A stretch of 64,000 nucleotides of DNA from Roseomonas sp. (GTDB lineage: Bacteria; Pseudomonadota; Alphaproteobacteria; Acetobacterales; Acetobacteraceae): assembly GCA_020249285.1 (NCBI GenBank), contig JADCFX010000017.1, positions 16,897 to 80,896 on the forward strand. Direction: 5' to 3'. Position 1 is the stretch's first letter. Every line of letters starts with the position of its first letter. Below, one piece after another: positions 20,304-30,361 of this stretch. Below the pieces are notes generated by a model, which saw only the letters and a list, made by a program, of their open reading frames with translations, did not search any database and was not told the origin of the DNA. The translations under genes and the position numbers were made by a program.

Positions 20304-20798
20304 TCAGCCGCCCATGACGTTGCGTCGGGCAAGCTCAAGTGCCGCCGCCACCGTTGCCGCGCGCACCGCAGCGCGATCACCTGGGAAGATATGGCGTTCC
20401 ACCATCGTCGCCGCGCCTTCGCCTGCGCAGCCAATGAATACCAGCCCCACCGGCTTGCCTGGCGTGGCGCCACCTGGCCCTGCAATGCCCGTGCAGGAAA
20501 GAGCCATCGATACTCCCGCACGCTCCCGCGCCCCTTCCGCCATTTCGCGCGCCACTTCCGCGCTAACAGCGCCGTGCTGCGTCAGGCTTTCCGCGCGCAC
20601 GCCGACCATCTTCTGCTTCGCATCATTGGAATAGGTCACGAAGCCCGCCATGACGACGGAAGATGATCCCGCAATCGCGGTCAGTGCGGCCGCGATCAAC
20701 CCGCCCGTGCAGGATTCCGCCGTTGCCAGCGTCATCCCCTTGGTATCCATCAGCGCCAGCAAGTCGCGCGCCTGATCAAGTGTGGCTTCTGGCAGCAT
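20304..20798 (-). CDS. CinA family protein (nicotinamide-nucleotide amidohydrolase, PncC-like)
   Basis: GMTLATAESCTGGLIAAALTAIAGSSSVVMAGFVTYSNDAKQKMVGV. Confidence 0.93.
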   Translation of the reverse strand: MLPEATLDQARDLLALMDTKGMTLATAESCTGGLIAAALTAIAGSSSVVMAGFVTYSNDAKQKMVGVRAESLTQHGAVSAEVAREMAEGARERAGVSMALSCTGIAGPGGATPGKPVGLVFIGCAGEGAATMVERHIFPGDRAAVRAATVAAALELARRNVMGG

Positions 20799-20801
20799 GG
20801 G

Positions 20802-21251
20802 TCAGATCACTCCCGGCAATAAGGGGCGCGCCAGCATCAGCGCCGCCGCCACCAAAGCACCCGCGACAATATCATCCAGCATGACACCAATGGCGCCCTT
20901 CTGCTGATCAGCCCAGGATATCGGCCAGGGCTTGAAGATATCGAAAACCCGAAACAGCCCGAAAGCGATCAGCACGCCCCAAAGGCTGGCATCCACACTT
21001 AAGCCCGCGAGCGCCAGCAACATGCCAGCGGCTTCATCCACCACAATCCAACCGGGATCTTGATCAGGCGTGTCGCGCAGCACTTCGCGCACGGCGTAAA
21101 GGCCGATCATCGTGATCAGCAAGGCGAGTAGCAAAGCAGCAACCGGCCCCAGCAAGACCAGCGGTAAAACCACCAAGGACCCCCAAGTACCAGGCGCTGG
21201 TTTCAGCCGGCCAATGCCGCCCATCGTCGCAACCAGTACGGGCAGATTCAT
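20802..21251 (-). CDS. pgpA: Phosphatidylglycerophosphatase A
   Basis: GIGRLKPAPGTWGSL...PDQDPGWIVVDEAAGMLLAL...FRVFDIFKPWPISWADQ. Confidence 0.93.
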   Translation of the reverse strand: MNLPVLVATMGGIGRLKPAPGTWGSLVVLPLVLLGPVAALLLALLITMIGLYAVREVLRDTPDQDPGWIVVDEAAGMLLALAGLSVDASLWGVLIAFGLFRVFDIFKPWPISWADQQKGAIGVMLDDIVAGALVAAALMLARPLLPGVI

Positions 21252-21255
21252 GCGC

Positions 21256-23340
21256 TCACTTCGCGCTGGCAAGCCAGCTTGCCATGGGGTGCGGCGCATT
21301 GGCCGGCGGGTTCTGGCGCGCGCGATAAATCACTGCCCCTTCCACAATGCGCTGCACGTAATTGCGTGTCTCGGCAAAGGGTATCATTTCCATCCAATCG
21401 AGCAAATCGCGTTCACCCCGCAGCGGATTGCCATAGGTGACAAGCCATTCATCCACGCGCCGCGGTCCGGCATTATAGGCGCCCGCCGCCATCACCAGGG
21501 AGCCTTCAAAGCGCCCGAGCATTTCATCCAGATAGGCAGCACCCAGCTTGATATTTGCCTGCGGATCGGCGGTCAGCATTTCCACGCGGAAATTCATGCC
21601 AAGCCGGCGCGCGACAAGCTGCGCGGTGGAAGGCAGCAATTGCATCAACCCGCGCGCATTGGCACTGCTGACCGCTTCCGTATCGAAATTGCTTTCTTGC
21701 CGCGTGACCGAGAAAATAAATGCCGGCTCTGGTGAGCTCACAGGCACGCGGAAGGGCGTTGGCCAGCCTTCCGGCAAAAGCATATCGCCTTCTATCGCCG
21801 CCCCTCGTGCCACCCATACGGCGTGGTCTGGTCGGCCAATGTGATTGGCCAGCCGCACCGTCAGCAACCTGTCCTGCGCATCGGCCGAAACCGCCCGCAG
21901 GCGCAGCAGAAATGCACGGGTGCGGCGCGTATCGCCAAGCTCTGCCAGGGTGGTCACAACGCGCGCCAATTCGCGTTGCGAGAATTCATGTGCGCGCCTT
22001 TGATCAATTGGTGGCGTTTGCAACGCGCGCAGGCGCTGATCCAACGCTTCCTGACTTTCACCCATGGTCAGCGCCGCGAGCTGACCATAAAACGCGGTCG
22101 GCAATTGCGCGGCGGCCACATAGCGTTCCCGCGCGGCGGCCTGCGCACCACGCGCCGCCAGCGCCCGGCCTTCCCAATAAAAGGCGCGCGCGCGGGAAAT
22201 GACAGAACGCGTGCCAAGCGCCAGGGCAACAAAATGCCGTTGCGCCATAACAGGATCATTCAAAAACCGCAGCGCGATGAAGCCAGCCAGGAATTCAGCT
22301 TCCAGGCGCCCTTCGCTGCCCATGGGCTGGCCGTGAAAAGCCGCGATGCGGTGTGCATCCTTGGGATTGTTGAGCCGCAAAAGCTTGCGCGCCAGGATTT
22401 GCCGTTCCGCCCAAACCGCGCGCGCGATTTCGGGGTCCATATTCGCCTGGAAGGGTTCCGCAACAATCCAGCTTGCGACCGCATCGGCATCCTGATCACG
22501 CCGGCGCAGCAATCGCGCCCTTTCATATGCCCAACCAAGATCAAGTGGGCGGAGGGCAACTTGGTTTATTCCAGGCTCTCCGGCCAAGGCCATCCGTATT
22601 TGGCCTGAACCACGCGGCACACCGCTCATGCGATCCAGGGCGCGCTGCGCGCCTTGCATATCGCGCGCGAAAAACAGCCGGTCAAAGCGTTTCGAATGAT
22701 CTTCCGAATTCAGTAACCGACCGAATTGCGCCATGATGGCAGCTTCCGCCGCGGCATCGCCAGGCGCTTCCACCCAAGCGCGGCGGAGTGTCTGTTGGGC
22801 GCCTGCTTCCCCTTCCGAATTCCCGCCAGCCTCATTGGAAGGGCGTGCTGCACCGCCTGGGGCATTGTCCGGGCCGCGCCGCATCATATCCAGGAAATTA
22901 CCAGGTTGCGCTTGGGGTCGCGCCCCGCGCGTTAGAGCCTCTGCATGGCGGAGCGCAGCAGAAAGGCTGCGCGGCGGGAAGGTGCTGAAATGCGCAAGCA
23001 CCAGCGCATCATCTGCCGGGCCGCCGAAAGCGGCCTCTGCCCGGCGCGCGATGGTATCCACCAAGGGCCAATCGGGATTGTCACGCAAAAAGCCGACAAG
23101 TTCAGCCGCCGTTGCGGGCGCGGTTCGATGGGTGAGGCGCATCCACAGCACAATCTTCCCGACCAAAGGATCAGCGGCAGCGGCATAGGTATCTGCTTCC
23201 GCCCAACGCGCGCCATTGGCTGCGGTGATGGCGGCCTTGCCCGCAGTGATGCGTGCAGCTTGGGTTGACGCTGTTTGCGCCGTGGCGGCAGCGGGAAGCA
23301 GCACAGGAAGACTTAGGAGCAACCGGCGTGGAACCTTCAT
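21256..23340 (-). CDS. Soluble lytic murein transglycosylase-like protein (Slt family)
   Basis: SVTRQESNFDTEAVSSANARGLMQLLPSTAQ...GAYNAGPRRVDEW catalytic domain. Confidence 0.92.
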   Translation of the reverse strand: MKVPRRLLLSLPVLLPAAATAQTASTQAARITAGKAAITAANGARWAEADTYAAAADPLVGKIVLWMRLTHRTAPATAAELVGFLRDNPDWPLVDTIARRAEAAFGGPADDALVLAHFSTFPPRSLSAALRHAEALTRGARPQAQPGNFLDMMRRGPDNAPGGAARPSNEAGGNSEGEAGAQQTLRRAWVEAPGDAAAEAAIMAQFGRLLNSEDHSKRFDRLFFARDMQGAQRALDRMSGVPRGSGQIRMALAGEPGINQVALRPLDLGWAYERARLLRRRDQDADAVASWIVAEPFQANMDPEIARAVWAERQILARKLLRLNNPKDAHRIAAFHGQPMGSEGRLEAEFLAGFIALRFLNDPVMAQRHFVALALGTRSVISRARAFYWEGRALAARGAQAAARERYVAAAQLPTAFYGQLAALTMGESQEALDQRLRALQTPPIDQRRAHEFSQRELARVVTTLAELGDTRRTRAFLLRLRAVSADAQDRLLTVRLANHIGRPDHAVWVARGAAIEGDMLLPEGWPTPFRVPVSSPEPAFIFSVTRQESNFDTEAVSSANARGLMQLLPSTAQLVARRLGMNFRVEMLTADPQANIKLGAAYLDEMLGRFEGSLVMAAGAYNAGPRRVDEWLVTYGNPLRGERDLLDWMEMIPFAETRNYVQRIVEGAVIYRARQNPPANAPHPMASWLASAK

Positions 23341-23347
23341 GGCACCA

Positions 23348-24067
23348 CTAGCCCCCCAGCATTACCCGCGCGCCATGGCGCGTTTCAGAAGGCAGGCAAA
23401 GCGCCGCGATCCCGGGTGCGACATCCGCGGGTTGTGGAATGGTGGAAGGGTCCTCGCCCGGCATGGCAGCGGCACGCATTTTAGTGGCGACAATGTCCGG
23501 ATCAACAAGGTTCACGCGCAAAGGCGTGGCCTCAACCTCCTGCGCCCATGTCATTACCAGATGTTCCATGCCCGCCTTGGATGCGCCATACATGCCCCAA
23601 TAAGCGCGGGGCCGCAGCACCCGCCCAGTAGTGACAAACACCGCACGCCCCGCATCAGAAGCGCGCAAGGGCGGATCGCAACTGCGGATTAGGCGCCAGC
23701 TTGCGGTCAGGTTCACCGCCATCACTTCCGCCCAATCGCGCGGTTCGATATGCGCAACCGGCGTCAGCTTGTTCAACGTGCCCGCATTATGCACCAGAAT
23801 GTCAAGCCTCCCGAAGCGTTCCACAATGGAAGGCCCGATCATGTCTATGTCTTTTTCGGCTTTTTGCAGATCAAAGGGCAGCAAAGTCGCAGGCTTGCCG
23901 CCGGCGCTGCGGATGGCGTCATCTACTTCTTCAAGCCCGCCCTGGGTGCGCGCCACCAGCACGCATTGCGCGCCAAGCTTCGCCAATTCCAGCGCCAGGG
24001 ACGCGCCGATGCCGCGTGACGCACCGGTGATCAGCGCAACGCGGCCTTCCAATGCCACCATGCTCAT
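23348..24067 (-). CDS. SDR family NAD(P)-dependent oxidoreductase
   Basis: ALITGASRGIGASLALELAKLGA...VHNAGT...YGASKAGMEHL. Confidence 0.93.
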   Translation of the reverse strand: MSMVALEGRVALITGASRGIGASLALELAKLGAQCVLVARTQGGLEEVDDAIRSAGGKPATLLPFDLQKAEKDIDMIGPSIVERFGRLDILVHNAGTLNKLTPVAHIEPRDWAEVMAVNLTASWRLIRSCDPPLRASDAGRAVFVTTGRVLRPRAYWGMYGASKAGMEHLVMTWAQEVEATPLRVNLVDPDIVATKMRAAAMPGEDPSTIPQPADVAPGIAALCLPSETRHGARVMLGG

Positions 24068-25524
24068 TGCCCCGCCGGTTGCAGCAGGGAAAGCTGCCGG
24101 TCTGAATTATCCGTCCAATCCGTCAGCGGAATCGCGTAATCGCCAGTGAAGCAGGCATCGCAGAAATGCGGCTTGATGGCGTTGCGCGCGGGCTGCCCCA
24201 AAGCGCGATAAAGCCCATCCAGCGAAATAAAGGCCAGGCTATCAACGCCAATGATGCGCGCCATCTCCGCGATATCATGCTTCGCCGCCATCAGATGCGC
24301 GCGTTCCGGCGTATCAATGCCGTAATAGCAGGAATGCGTGGTGGGCGGGGAGGAGACGCGCATATGCACCTCAGTCGCGCCCGCCTGGCGCACCATTTCA
24401 ACAATCTTGCGGCTAGTGGTGCCGCGCACGATGGAATCATCCACCAGCACCACGCGCTTGCCCTGCAACATGGCGCGATTAGCGCTGTGCTTCAGCTTCA
24501 CGCCCAGATTGCGGATCTGATCCGTGGGTTCGATGAAAGTGCGCCCGACATAATGATTACGGATGATGCCAAGTTCAAACGGAATGCCGGCTTCCGACGC
24601 ATAGCCCATCGCCGCCGGCACGCCAGAATCCGGCACCGGCACAATCAAATCCGCCGCAACGCCGCTTTCGCGCGCCAATTCTGCCCCGATGCGCTTGCGC
24701 GTTTCATAAACTGGCGTGCCCTCCATGACGCTGTCAGGCCGCGCGAAATAGATATATTCAAAAATGCAGAAACGGCTTTCGGTGCGGCTGAAGGGCTTGA
24801 TGCTGCGCAGGCCGTTATCGTCAATCACCACCAATTCGCCCGCTTCGATGTCGCGCACAAATTCCGCGCCCACGATATCCAAAGCGCAGGTCTCAGACGC
24901 CAAGACCAGCCCACCATTGGCCAGCCGCCCCAAGACAAGCGGGCGCACACCAAGAGGATCACGCGCCCCAATCAACGCCCCATTGTGCAAAGCGACCAGC
25001 GAATAGGCGCCTTGCACCTGCTTCAGCGCATCAATCAGCCGATCAATCACGGTGGAATAAAGGCTGATCGCGATTAGATGGATGAAAACTTCCGAATCCG
25101 TTGTGCTTTGGAACAGGCAGCCGCGCCGCACCAAGGCGCGCTTCAGCGCAAAGGCATTGGTCAGATTGCCATTATGCGCCACCGCAAAACCGCCAAATTC
25201 AAAATCCGCATAAAGCGGCTGCACATTGCGCAGCGCCGTTTCGCCCGTAGTCGCATAGCGGTTATGCCCCACCGCATGCGGCCCGCGCAGCGATGCAATA
25301 ACCTTGGCTTCCCCAAAATTATCGCCAACCAGGCCAAGCCCCTTATGGGCATGGAATAGCCCGGCCTCATCCAATGTCACAATGCCAGCCGCTTCCTGGC
25401 CGCGATGCTGCAACGCATGCAGCCCAAGCGCGGTCAGTGCCGCGGCATCGCCACCATTCCACACGCCGAAGACGCCGCATTCCTCATGCGGCTTGTCATC
25501 CTCGAATTCTGCGACACGCTGCAT
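24064..25524 (-). CDS. purF: Amidophosphoribosyltransferase
   Basis: ECGVFGVWNGGDAAALTALGLHALQHRGQEAAGI; PRPP motif VVLVDDSIVRGTTSRKIV. Confidence 0.97.
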   Translation of the reverse strand: MQRVAEFEDDKPHEECGVFGVWNGGDAAALTALGLHALQHRGQEAAGIVTLDEAGLFHAHKGLGLVGDNFGEAKVIASLRGPHAVGHNRYATTGETALRNVQPLYADFEFGGFAVAHNGNLTNAFALKRALVRRGCLFQSTTDSEVFIHLIAISLYSTVIDRLIDALKQVQGAYSLVALHNGALIGARDPLGVRPLVLGRLANGGLVLASETCALDIVGAEFVRDIEAGELVVIDDNGLRSIKPFSRTESRFCIFEYIYFARPDSVMEGTPVYETRKRIGAELARESGVAADLIVPVPDSGVPAAMGYASEAGIPFELGIIRNHYVGRTFIEPTDQIRNLGVKLKHSANRAMLQGKRVVLVDDSIVRGTTSRKIVEMVRQAGATEVHMRVSSPPTTHSCYYGIDTPERAHLMAAKHDIAEMARIIGVDSLAFISLDGLYRALGQPARNAIKPHFCDACFTGDYAIPLTDWTDNSDRQLSLLQPAGQ

Positions 25525-25532
25525 GGGCAACC

Positions 25533-26090
25533 TCAATTCCGGCTGCGCGCGGGGGGGCGCAGCAATTCTTCAACAGTGGGCGAGCGTGGCAAGGGTGGTT
25601 CATTCAGGCGCGGGCGATATTCCGCCGGCATGGCTTCAACCAGCATATGGGCACCCTGCGACAGAAGCGGAAGGGACCGCGCTTCCAGCACCGGTTCCGG
25701 CCAGCGATCCCCCGGCAGCAACAAACCCGCGACGATATAGGCGACCACGAGCAGAAAAGCGCCGCGCGCCGCGCCGAACAGCAAGCCAAGCACGCGGTCA
25801 ATCCCGCCCAGCGCCGAATCCTGCACGCGATCCGCAACCGCATTGATCATCAACTTGAAGACCACCAGCGCGACAAGGAAAACCACGCCCGCGCCAATCG
25901 CTTCCGCGAGCCAGGGCGGCGTGAAATAGGGGTCAAGAAAGGGCTGAACCTGCTTACGCGCCAGCAGGGCCACCACCGCCGCGCCAACCCACCCCGCCAC
26001 GCCCAGCGCTTCGCGCACCAGGCCATGGAAAAAGGCGAGGATAGCCGACAGGGCGATCACCCCCAGCAGAATGATATCAACCCAATTCAT
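25533..26090 (-). CDS. cvpA: CvpA family protein
   Basis: MNWVDIILLGVIALSAILAFFHGLVREALGVAGWVGA; upstream of purF as in the classic cvpA-purF arrangement. Confidence 0.92.
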   Translation of the reverse strand: MNWVDIILLGVIALSAILAFFHGLVREALGVAGWVGAAVVALLARKQVQPFLDPYFTPPWLAEAIGAGVVFLVALVVFKLMINAVADRVQDSALGGIDRVLGLLFGAARGAFLLVVAYIVAGLLLPGDRWPEPVLEARSLPLLSQGAHMLVEAMPAEYRPRLNEPPLPRSPTVEELLRPPARSRN

Positions 26091-26123
26091 CGGTCGTCCC
26101 TATAGCCCTCGTGGACAGGCGCG

Positions 26124-27527
26124 TCACGTCTTGGCTTTTTTTGGCAGAGTCTTTTCCGCAAAGCGGGCCACCAGATCGGCCAAATGGCCGATTTCCGATA
26201 GACCCATGCCTTCCGGGGCCGCCGCTGTGCGGCCGCCACGCGCCACCCGGCGCGGCAGGCTGGCACCAGAAAATCCTAGCTTGGCCGCTTCCCGCAGGCG
26301 CAGTTCCGCCTGGGATACCTGGCGCACCTCGCCGGAAAGCCCGACCTCACCAAAATAAACCGCACCAGAATCCGTGGGCTGATCCGTCGCCGCCGAAATC
26401 AACGCCGCCGCCACCGCCAAATCCGCCGCCGGTTCGGTGATGCGCAAGCCCCCGGCGATGTTGAGATAAACATCATTCTGGCCAAGACTCATGCCGCAAC
26501 GCGCTTCCAAGACCGCCAGCAGCATGGAAAGCCGCCCAGAATCCCAGCCCACCACCTGCCGTCGCGGGGAACCGCCCGAAGAAGGCGACAGCAGCGCCTG
26601 GATTTCCACCAGCACAGGCCGCGTGCCTTCAATGCCGGCAAAGACGGCCGAGCCCGAAACATTGCCCCGCCGTTCCGCCAAAAACAGCGCCGATGGATTG
26701 GCAACTTCCACCAGGCCGCGATCCGTCATTTCGAAAACGCCGATCTCATCCGTCGCGCCAAAGCGGTTCTTCACCGCGCGCAGGATGCGGAATTGATGGC
26801 CTCGATCGCCTTCGAAATAAAGCGTCGCATCCACCATATGTTCCAGCACGCGCGGCCCGGCCAAAGTGCCTTCCTTGGTGACGTGCCCCACCAGCACAAG
26901 GGCAAAGCCGCGTGCCTTGGCCAGCCGGATCAATTCAGCCGCGCAAGCGCGCACCTGCGCCACCGTCCCCGGCGCTGAATCCAGCGCATCCAGCCAAACG
27001 GTCTGGATCGAATCCATCACCACCAGCGCGGCATCTGTTTCCCGTTCCAGGCTGGCGCCGATATCGCGCAAGGCCGAAGCCGCCGCCAATTCCATCGGGC
27101 TATCGGAAAGCCCAAGGCGCGCGGCGCGTAGCCTGACCTGCTCCACCGCTTCTTCGCCGGAGATATACAGAACCCGCCGACCGCCAGAGGCCAAGCGCGC
27201 CGCCGCTTGCAGCAGGATGGTGGATTTGCCGATGCCGGGGTCGCCGCCCACCAGCACGGCGGAGGCCGGCACGAAGCCACCGCCCAAAACGCGATCAAGC
27301 TCCGCAATGCCGGTCACGATGCGCGGCGGGGGCGCGGAGTCGCCCTTCAGGCCGACAAATTCAACGCGGCGCCCGCCGGCGGTTTTGGCGGCGGGGCCGG
27401 GGCCGCGCGGGGCGGTGGTTTCTTCGATCAGCGTATTCCAGTCGCCACAAGCATCGCAGCGCCCCTGCCATTTGGGGCTGACCGCCCCACAGGCCTGGCA
27501 AACGAAACGACTGCGATCTTTGGCCAT
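26124..27527 (-). CDS. radA: DNA repair protein RadA
   Basis: Zn finger CQACGAVSPKWQGRCDACGDWNTL, Walker A GGDPGIGKST, KNRFG motif. Confidence 0.96.
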   Translation of the reverse strand: MAKDRSRFVCQACGAVSPKWQGRCDACGDWNTLIEETTAPRGPGPAAKTAGGRRVEFVGLKGDSAPPPRIVTGIAELDRVLGGGFVPASAVLVGGDPGIGKSTILLQAAARLASGGRRVLYISGEEAVEQVRLRAARLGLSDSPMELAAASALRDIGASLERETDAALVVMDSIQTVWLDALDSAPGTVAQVRACAAELIRLAKARGFALVLVGHVTKEGTLAGPRVLEHMVDATLYFEGDRGHQFRILRAVKNRFGATDEIGVFEMTDRGLVEVANPSALFLAERRGNVSGSAVFAGIEGTRPVLVEIQALLSPSSGGSPRRQVVGWDSGRLSMLLAVLEARCGMSLGQNDVYLNIAGGLRITEPAADLAVAAALISAATDQPTDSGAVYFGEVGLSGEVRQVSQAELRLREAAKLGFSGASLPRRVARGGRTAAAPEGMGLSEIGHLADLVARFAEKTLPKKAKT

Positions 27528-27544
27528 TCAGGCGCGCGCGCGGA

Positions 27545-28231
27545 TCAGATGATCTTGGTGCGGATGTCGCCCACGCCCTCAACAAAGCCTTCCAGCACAT
27601 CACCACGCACCACGGCGGCGACCCCTTCGGGCGTGCCGGTCATGATCAGGTCTCCGGGGGCCAATTCCACAAGTTCGGACAAATTGGCGATGACTTCGGG
27701 CACGGACCAAATCAGCTTTGAAAGGTCAGAGGTCTGCGTGACCTTGCCATTCACCTTGAGTTCGATCTTGCCCTTGGATGGGTCTATCCCGGCGGCGGGC
27801 ACCAGCAGGCCCATGGGGGCGGATTTGTCGAAGCCCTTGCCCATATCCCAGGGACGGCCGGTCTTTTTCGCCTCATTCTGGATATCGCGGCGGGTCATGT
27901 CCAAGCCGGCGCAATAGCCCCAGACATGGGAAAGCGCGTCAGCGACCGAGATGATGCGCCCGCCACGCCCAATGGCGACAACCAATTCCATTTCATGATG
28001 CAGCGATTTGGTGACGGAGGGGTAGGGCATATCTGCGCCATTGATCACCACGGAATCCGCCGGTTTGGCGAAGTAGAAGGGCGGTTCGCGGGTTGGGTCG
28101 CTGCCCATTTCGATGGCGTGCTCAGCGTAATTGCGCCCGACGCAGAAAATGCGGCGCACCGGGAAAAGCGCGTCACTGCCCTTGATTGGCAGCGCGGCGA
28201 CAGGCGGGGGCGGGAAGACATAGGACACCAT
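27545..28231 (-). CDS. Fumarylacetoacetate hydrolase family protein
   Basis: [17 protein letters not shown]...[12 protein letters not shown]...[13 protein letters not shown]...[12 protein letters not shown]. Confidence 0.94.
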   Translation of the reverse strand: MVSYVFPPPPVAALPIKGSDALFPVRRIFCVGRNYAEHAIEMGSDPTREPPFYFAKPADSVVINGADMPYPSVTKSLHHEMELVVAIGRGGRIISVADALSHVWGYCAGLDMTRRDIQNEAKKTGRPWDMGKGFDKSAPMGLLVPAAGIDPSKGKIELKVNGKVTQTSDLSKLIWSVPEVIANLSELVELAPGDLIMTGTPEGVAAVVRGDVLEGFVEGVGDIRTKII

Positions 28232-28362
28232 CCGAGCGACTCCTTCGGCTATTCCAAGCCGCTATACCCCCAGCCGAGGGCTGCCGGAAGGCGGGGCCAG
28301 GGCTTTGAGTGTCATCTTAAGTTGACGGCGCATCTGTCTGAGGTGGCGAGATTCTGCCCGAA

Positions 28363-28394
28363 CAAAAACGCCCGGTCAGGGGGGTGACCGGGCG
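28363..28394 (-). terminator. Rho-independent terminator
   Basis: Minus strand CGCCCGGTCA-CCCCCC-TGACCGGGCG (10-bp perfect stem) followed by TTTTTG. Confidence 0.88.
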
Positions 28395-28530
28395 CTACTT
28401 TGTATTTTCCGATCGGAAAGGTCGGGCGAGCCGGCAGGGGATGCCGGGATCGCGACCGCCGGCAAAGCCATGGCCGACAAGGATTTTGTAGAACATTTGG
28501 ACGAAAAAGCAAAGCCCCAAAAGCGACACG

Positions 28531-29142
28531 TTAGCCAGTTCGGCCGCGCAGGATGCGCAGCGCCAGATGCTGGATGAGCATGACCGTCTTTGCATCAATA
28601 ATTCGGCCGTCCTCAACCATCGACAACGCTTCCTCCAGCGTAGTCTCAATGACCTTGATGTCCTCCCCTTCTTGATACACACCCCGACTCGCGCCGGTTT
28701 CGACCGTTCCAGTGTAGGGCGCGACAAAGAAGTGGAGCCGCTCTGTAACCGAGCCGGGGCTCATGTAGAATTCTCCGATCTTCTCGATCTTTCCCAGTGT
28801 CAGGCCCGTCTCCTCCTCCGCCTCCTTGCGGATTGCGGTCTCTGGATCCCGTGCATCAAGAAGCCCTGCACAAGCCTCAATCAGGTCGTCATCGTGGCCT
28901 GTGACAAAGGCGGGAAGACGGAACTGCCGTGTCAGGACGACTGTCGCCCGTTCGACATTGTACGGCAGCACGACCGCGCCGTGGCCGCGATCGTAAGTTT
29001 CGCGCGTCATATCCTGCCAGCCACCGTCGCTGCGACGGTACGACAGCTCGTATTTCGTCAGCACGCCCCAGTCGTCCGCGAGAACGCGCTGGGTGCGGAT
29101 GATGGCCCGGGGACCGGACTCTCTGCTGCTTGAGGTGTCCAT
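28531..29142 (-). CDS. NUDIX hydrolase, nucleoside diphosphatase YffH/AdpP (NudK-like) family
   Basis: Nudix box-like LLDARDPETAIRKEAEEETGLTLGKIEKIGEFYMSPGSVTERLHFFVAPY. Confidence 0.9.
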   Translation of the reverse strand: MDTSSSRESGPRAIIRTQRVLADDWGVLTKYELSYRRSDGGWQDMTRETYDRGHGAVVLPYNVERATVVLTRQFRLPAFVTGHDDDLIEACAGLLDARDPETAIRKEAEEETGLTLGKIEKIGEFYMSPGSVTERLHFFVAPYTGTVETGASRGVYQEGEDIKVIETTLEEALSMVEDGRIIDAKTVMLIQHLALRILRGRTG

Positions 29143-29188
29143 CATGTGTGCCCCGTAGAAATGTTCATGGCCGCGTTAAGAAACAGTT

Positions 29189-29974
29189 TCACTCCGCCGC
29201 AGCGGCAAGCTTCGTCCCGGCATGGGCGGCAGCGGCGCGGCCAAAGGCCTCGAAGATCGCGCGGCTGTCGGCGTCTCGTTCCCAGTCATATTCGGGGTGC
29301 CATTGCACGCCAATCGCGAAGCCGCGTGCGCCTTCCACCCGCACCGCTTCAATGGTGCCATCCGGTGCCCAGCCTTCCGCGACCAGCCTCGGCGCCAGGC
29401 ACTGCACCGCCTGATTATGCAGGGAATTTACCGCAAGCTGAGCCGCCGCGCGTGACGGCGCGGTAAGCGTCGCGGCCAAGGCCCCGGCGCCGTCAATCCG
29501 CACCAGATGCGCCTTGCCGGTCCTCACCAGCGGGATTTTCTGATCCGATGGCGTGGAATGATCCATCCGCCCGGGCAAATCCTGCACGCGCTGATCCAGG
29601 CTGCCACCCAGCGCCACATTCAATTCCTGCATGCCGCGGCAAATCGCGAGCAAAGGCACCCCCGCCGCAATGGCGGCGCGGATCAGCGGCAGGGTTGTGG
29701 CGTCTCGGTCCTGGTCTTCCGGCGTGCCTTCGACATGGGGTGGGCCATCATAATGGCCGGGCCAGACATTGGACCGGCTGCCGGTCAGGATCAGACCATT
29801 GATGTGGGACAGGTAATCTTCTGCCGCTTCTTCACCCGCCGCCGGCAGCAGCACCGGGGTGCCGCCCACCGGGCCGCGCACCACGCGCACATAGCTGTCA
29901 GACGCCGCGTGATTGGGCGTGCCGAAGATACCGAAAGGCTTGATGCAGCAGGAAATGCCAATCAGGGGTCTCAT
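29189..29974 (-). CDS. Gamma-glutamyl-gamma-aminobutyrate hydrolase family (class I glutamine amidotransferase-like)
   Basis: MRPLIGISCC...VPLLAICRGMQELNVALGGSLDQRVQDL...GVQWHPEYDWERD. Confidence 0.93.
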   Translation of the reverse strand: MRPLIGISCCIKPFGIFGTPNHAASDSYVRVVRGPVGGTPVLLPAAGEEAAEDYLSHINGLILTGSRSNVWPGHYDGPPHVEGTPEDQDRDATTLPLIRAAIAAGVPLLAICRGMQELNVALGGSLDQRVQDLPGRMDHSTPSDQKIPLVRTGKAHLVRIDGAGALAATLTAPSRAAAQLAVNSLHNQAVQCLAPRLVAEGWAPDGTIEAVRVEGARGFAIGVQWHPEYDWERDADSRAIFEAFGRAAAAHAGTKLAAAAE

Positions 29975-30056
29975 GGGATGTTACATTTCCGCGACACCAT
30001 GGCGGGATCAAGGCGATTCGGTTGATTTGGGAAGATTTTTTTGAGGCATGGGGATG

Positions 30057-30350
30057 TCAGGGCGCATATCCCTCTATCATGACGACTTGGCTTTCGGTTG
30101 TCTCAATCCGCAGTTTCAACAGCGGCGCATATTCCGCACTTGAATAGAAGGCGCGGACGGCATCCAGGCTGGGGAATTCCAGCACGATGATACGATTGAA
30201 GCCATCGGCATTCTCAAGCTTTTCCATCGTGCCGCCACGCACAACATAGCGCCCGCCATATTGCGCGATCACCGCCGGCACGCCGACGCGATAACGCTCA
30301 AAACCCTCTGGGTCAGTCACTTTGAGGTTTGCGATCAGATAGCCGGGCAT
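30057..30350 (-). CDS. DUF1330 domain-containing protein
   Basis: MPGYLIANLKVTDPEGFERYRVGVPAVIAQYGGRYVVRGGTMEKLE...IIVLEFPSLDAVRAFYSSAEYAPLLKLR. Confidence 0.93.
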   Translation of the reverse strand: MPGYLIANLKVTDPEGFERYRVGVPAVIAQYGGRYVVRGGTMEKLENADGFNRIIVLEFPSLDAVRAFYSSAEYAPLLKLRIETTESQVVMIEGYAP

Positions 30351-30361
30351 AGGGTTCTCCT

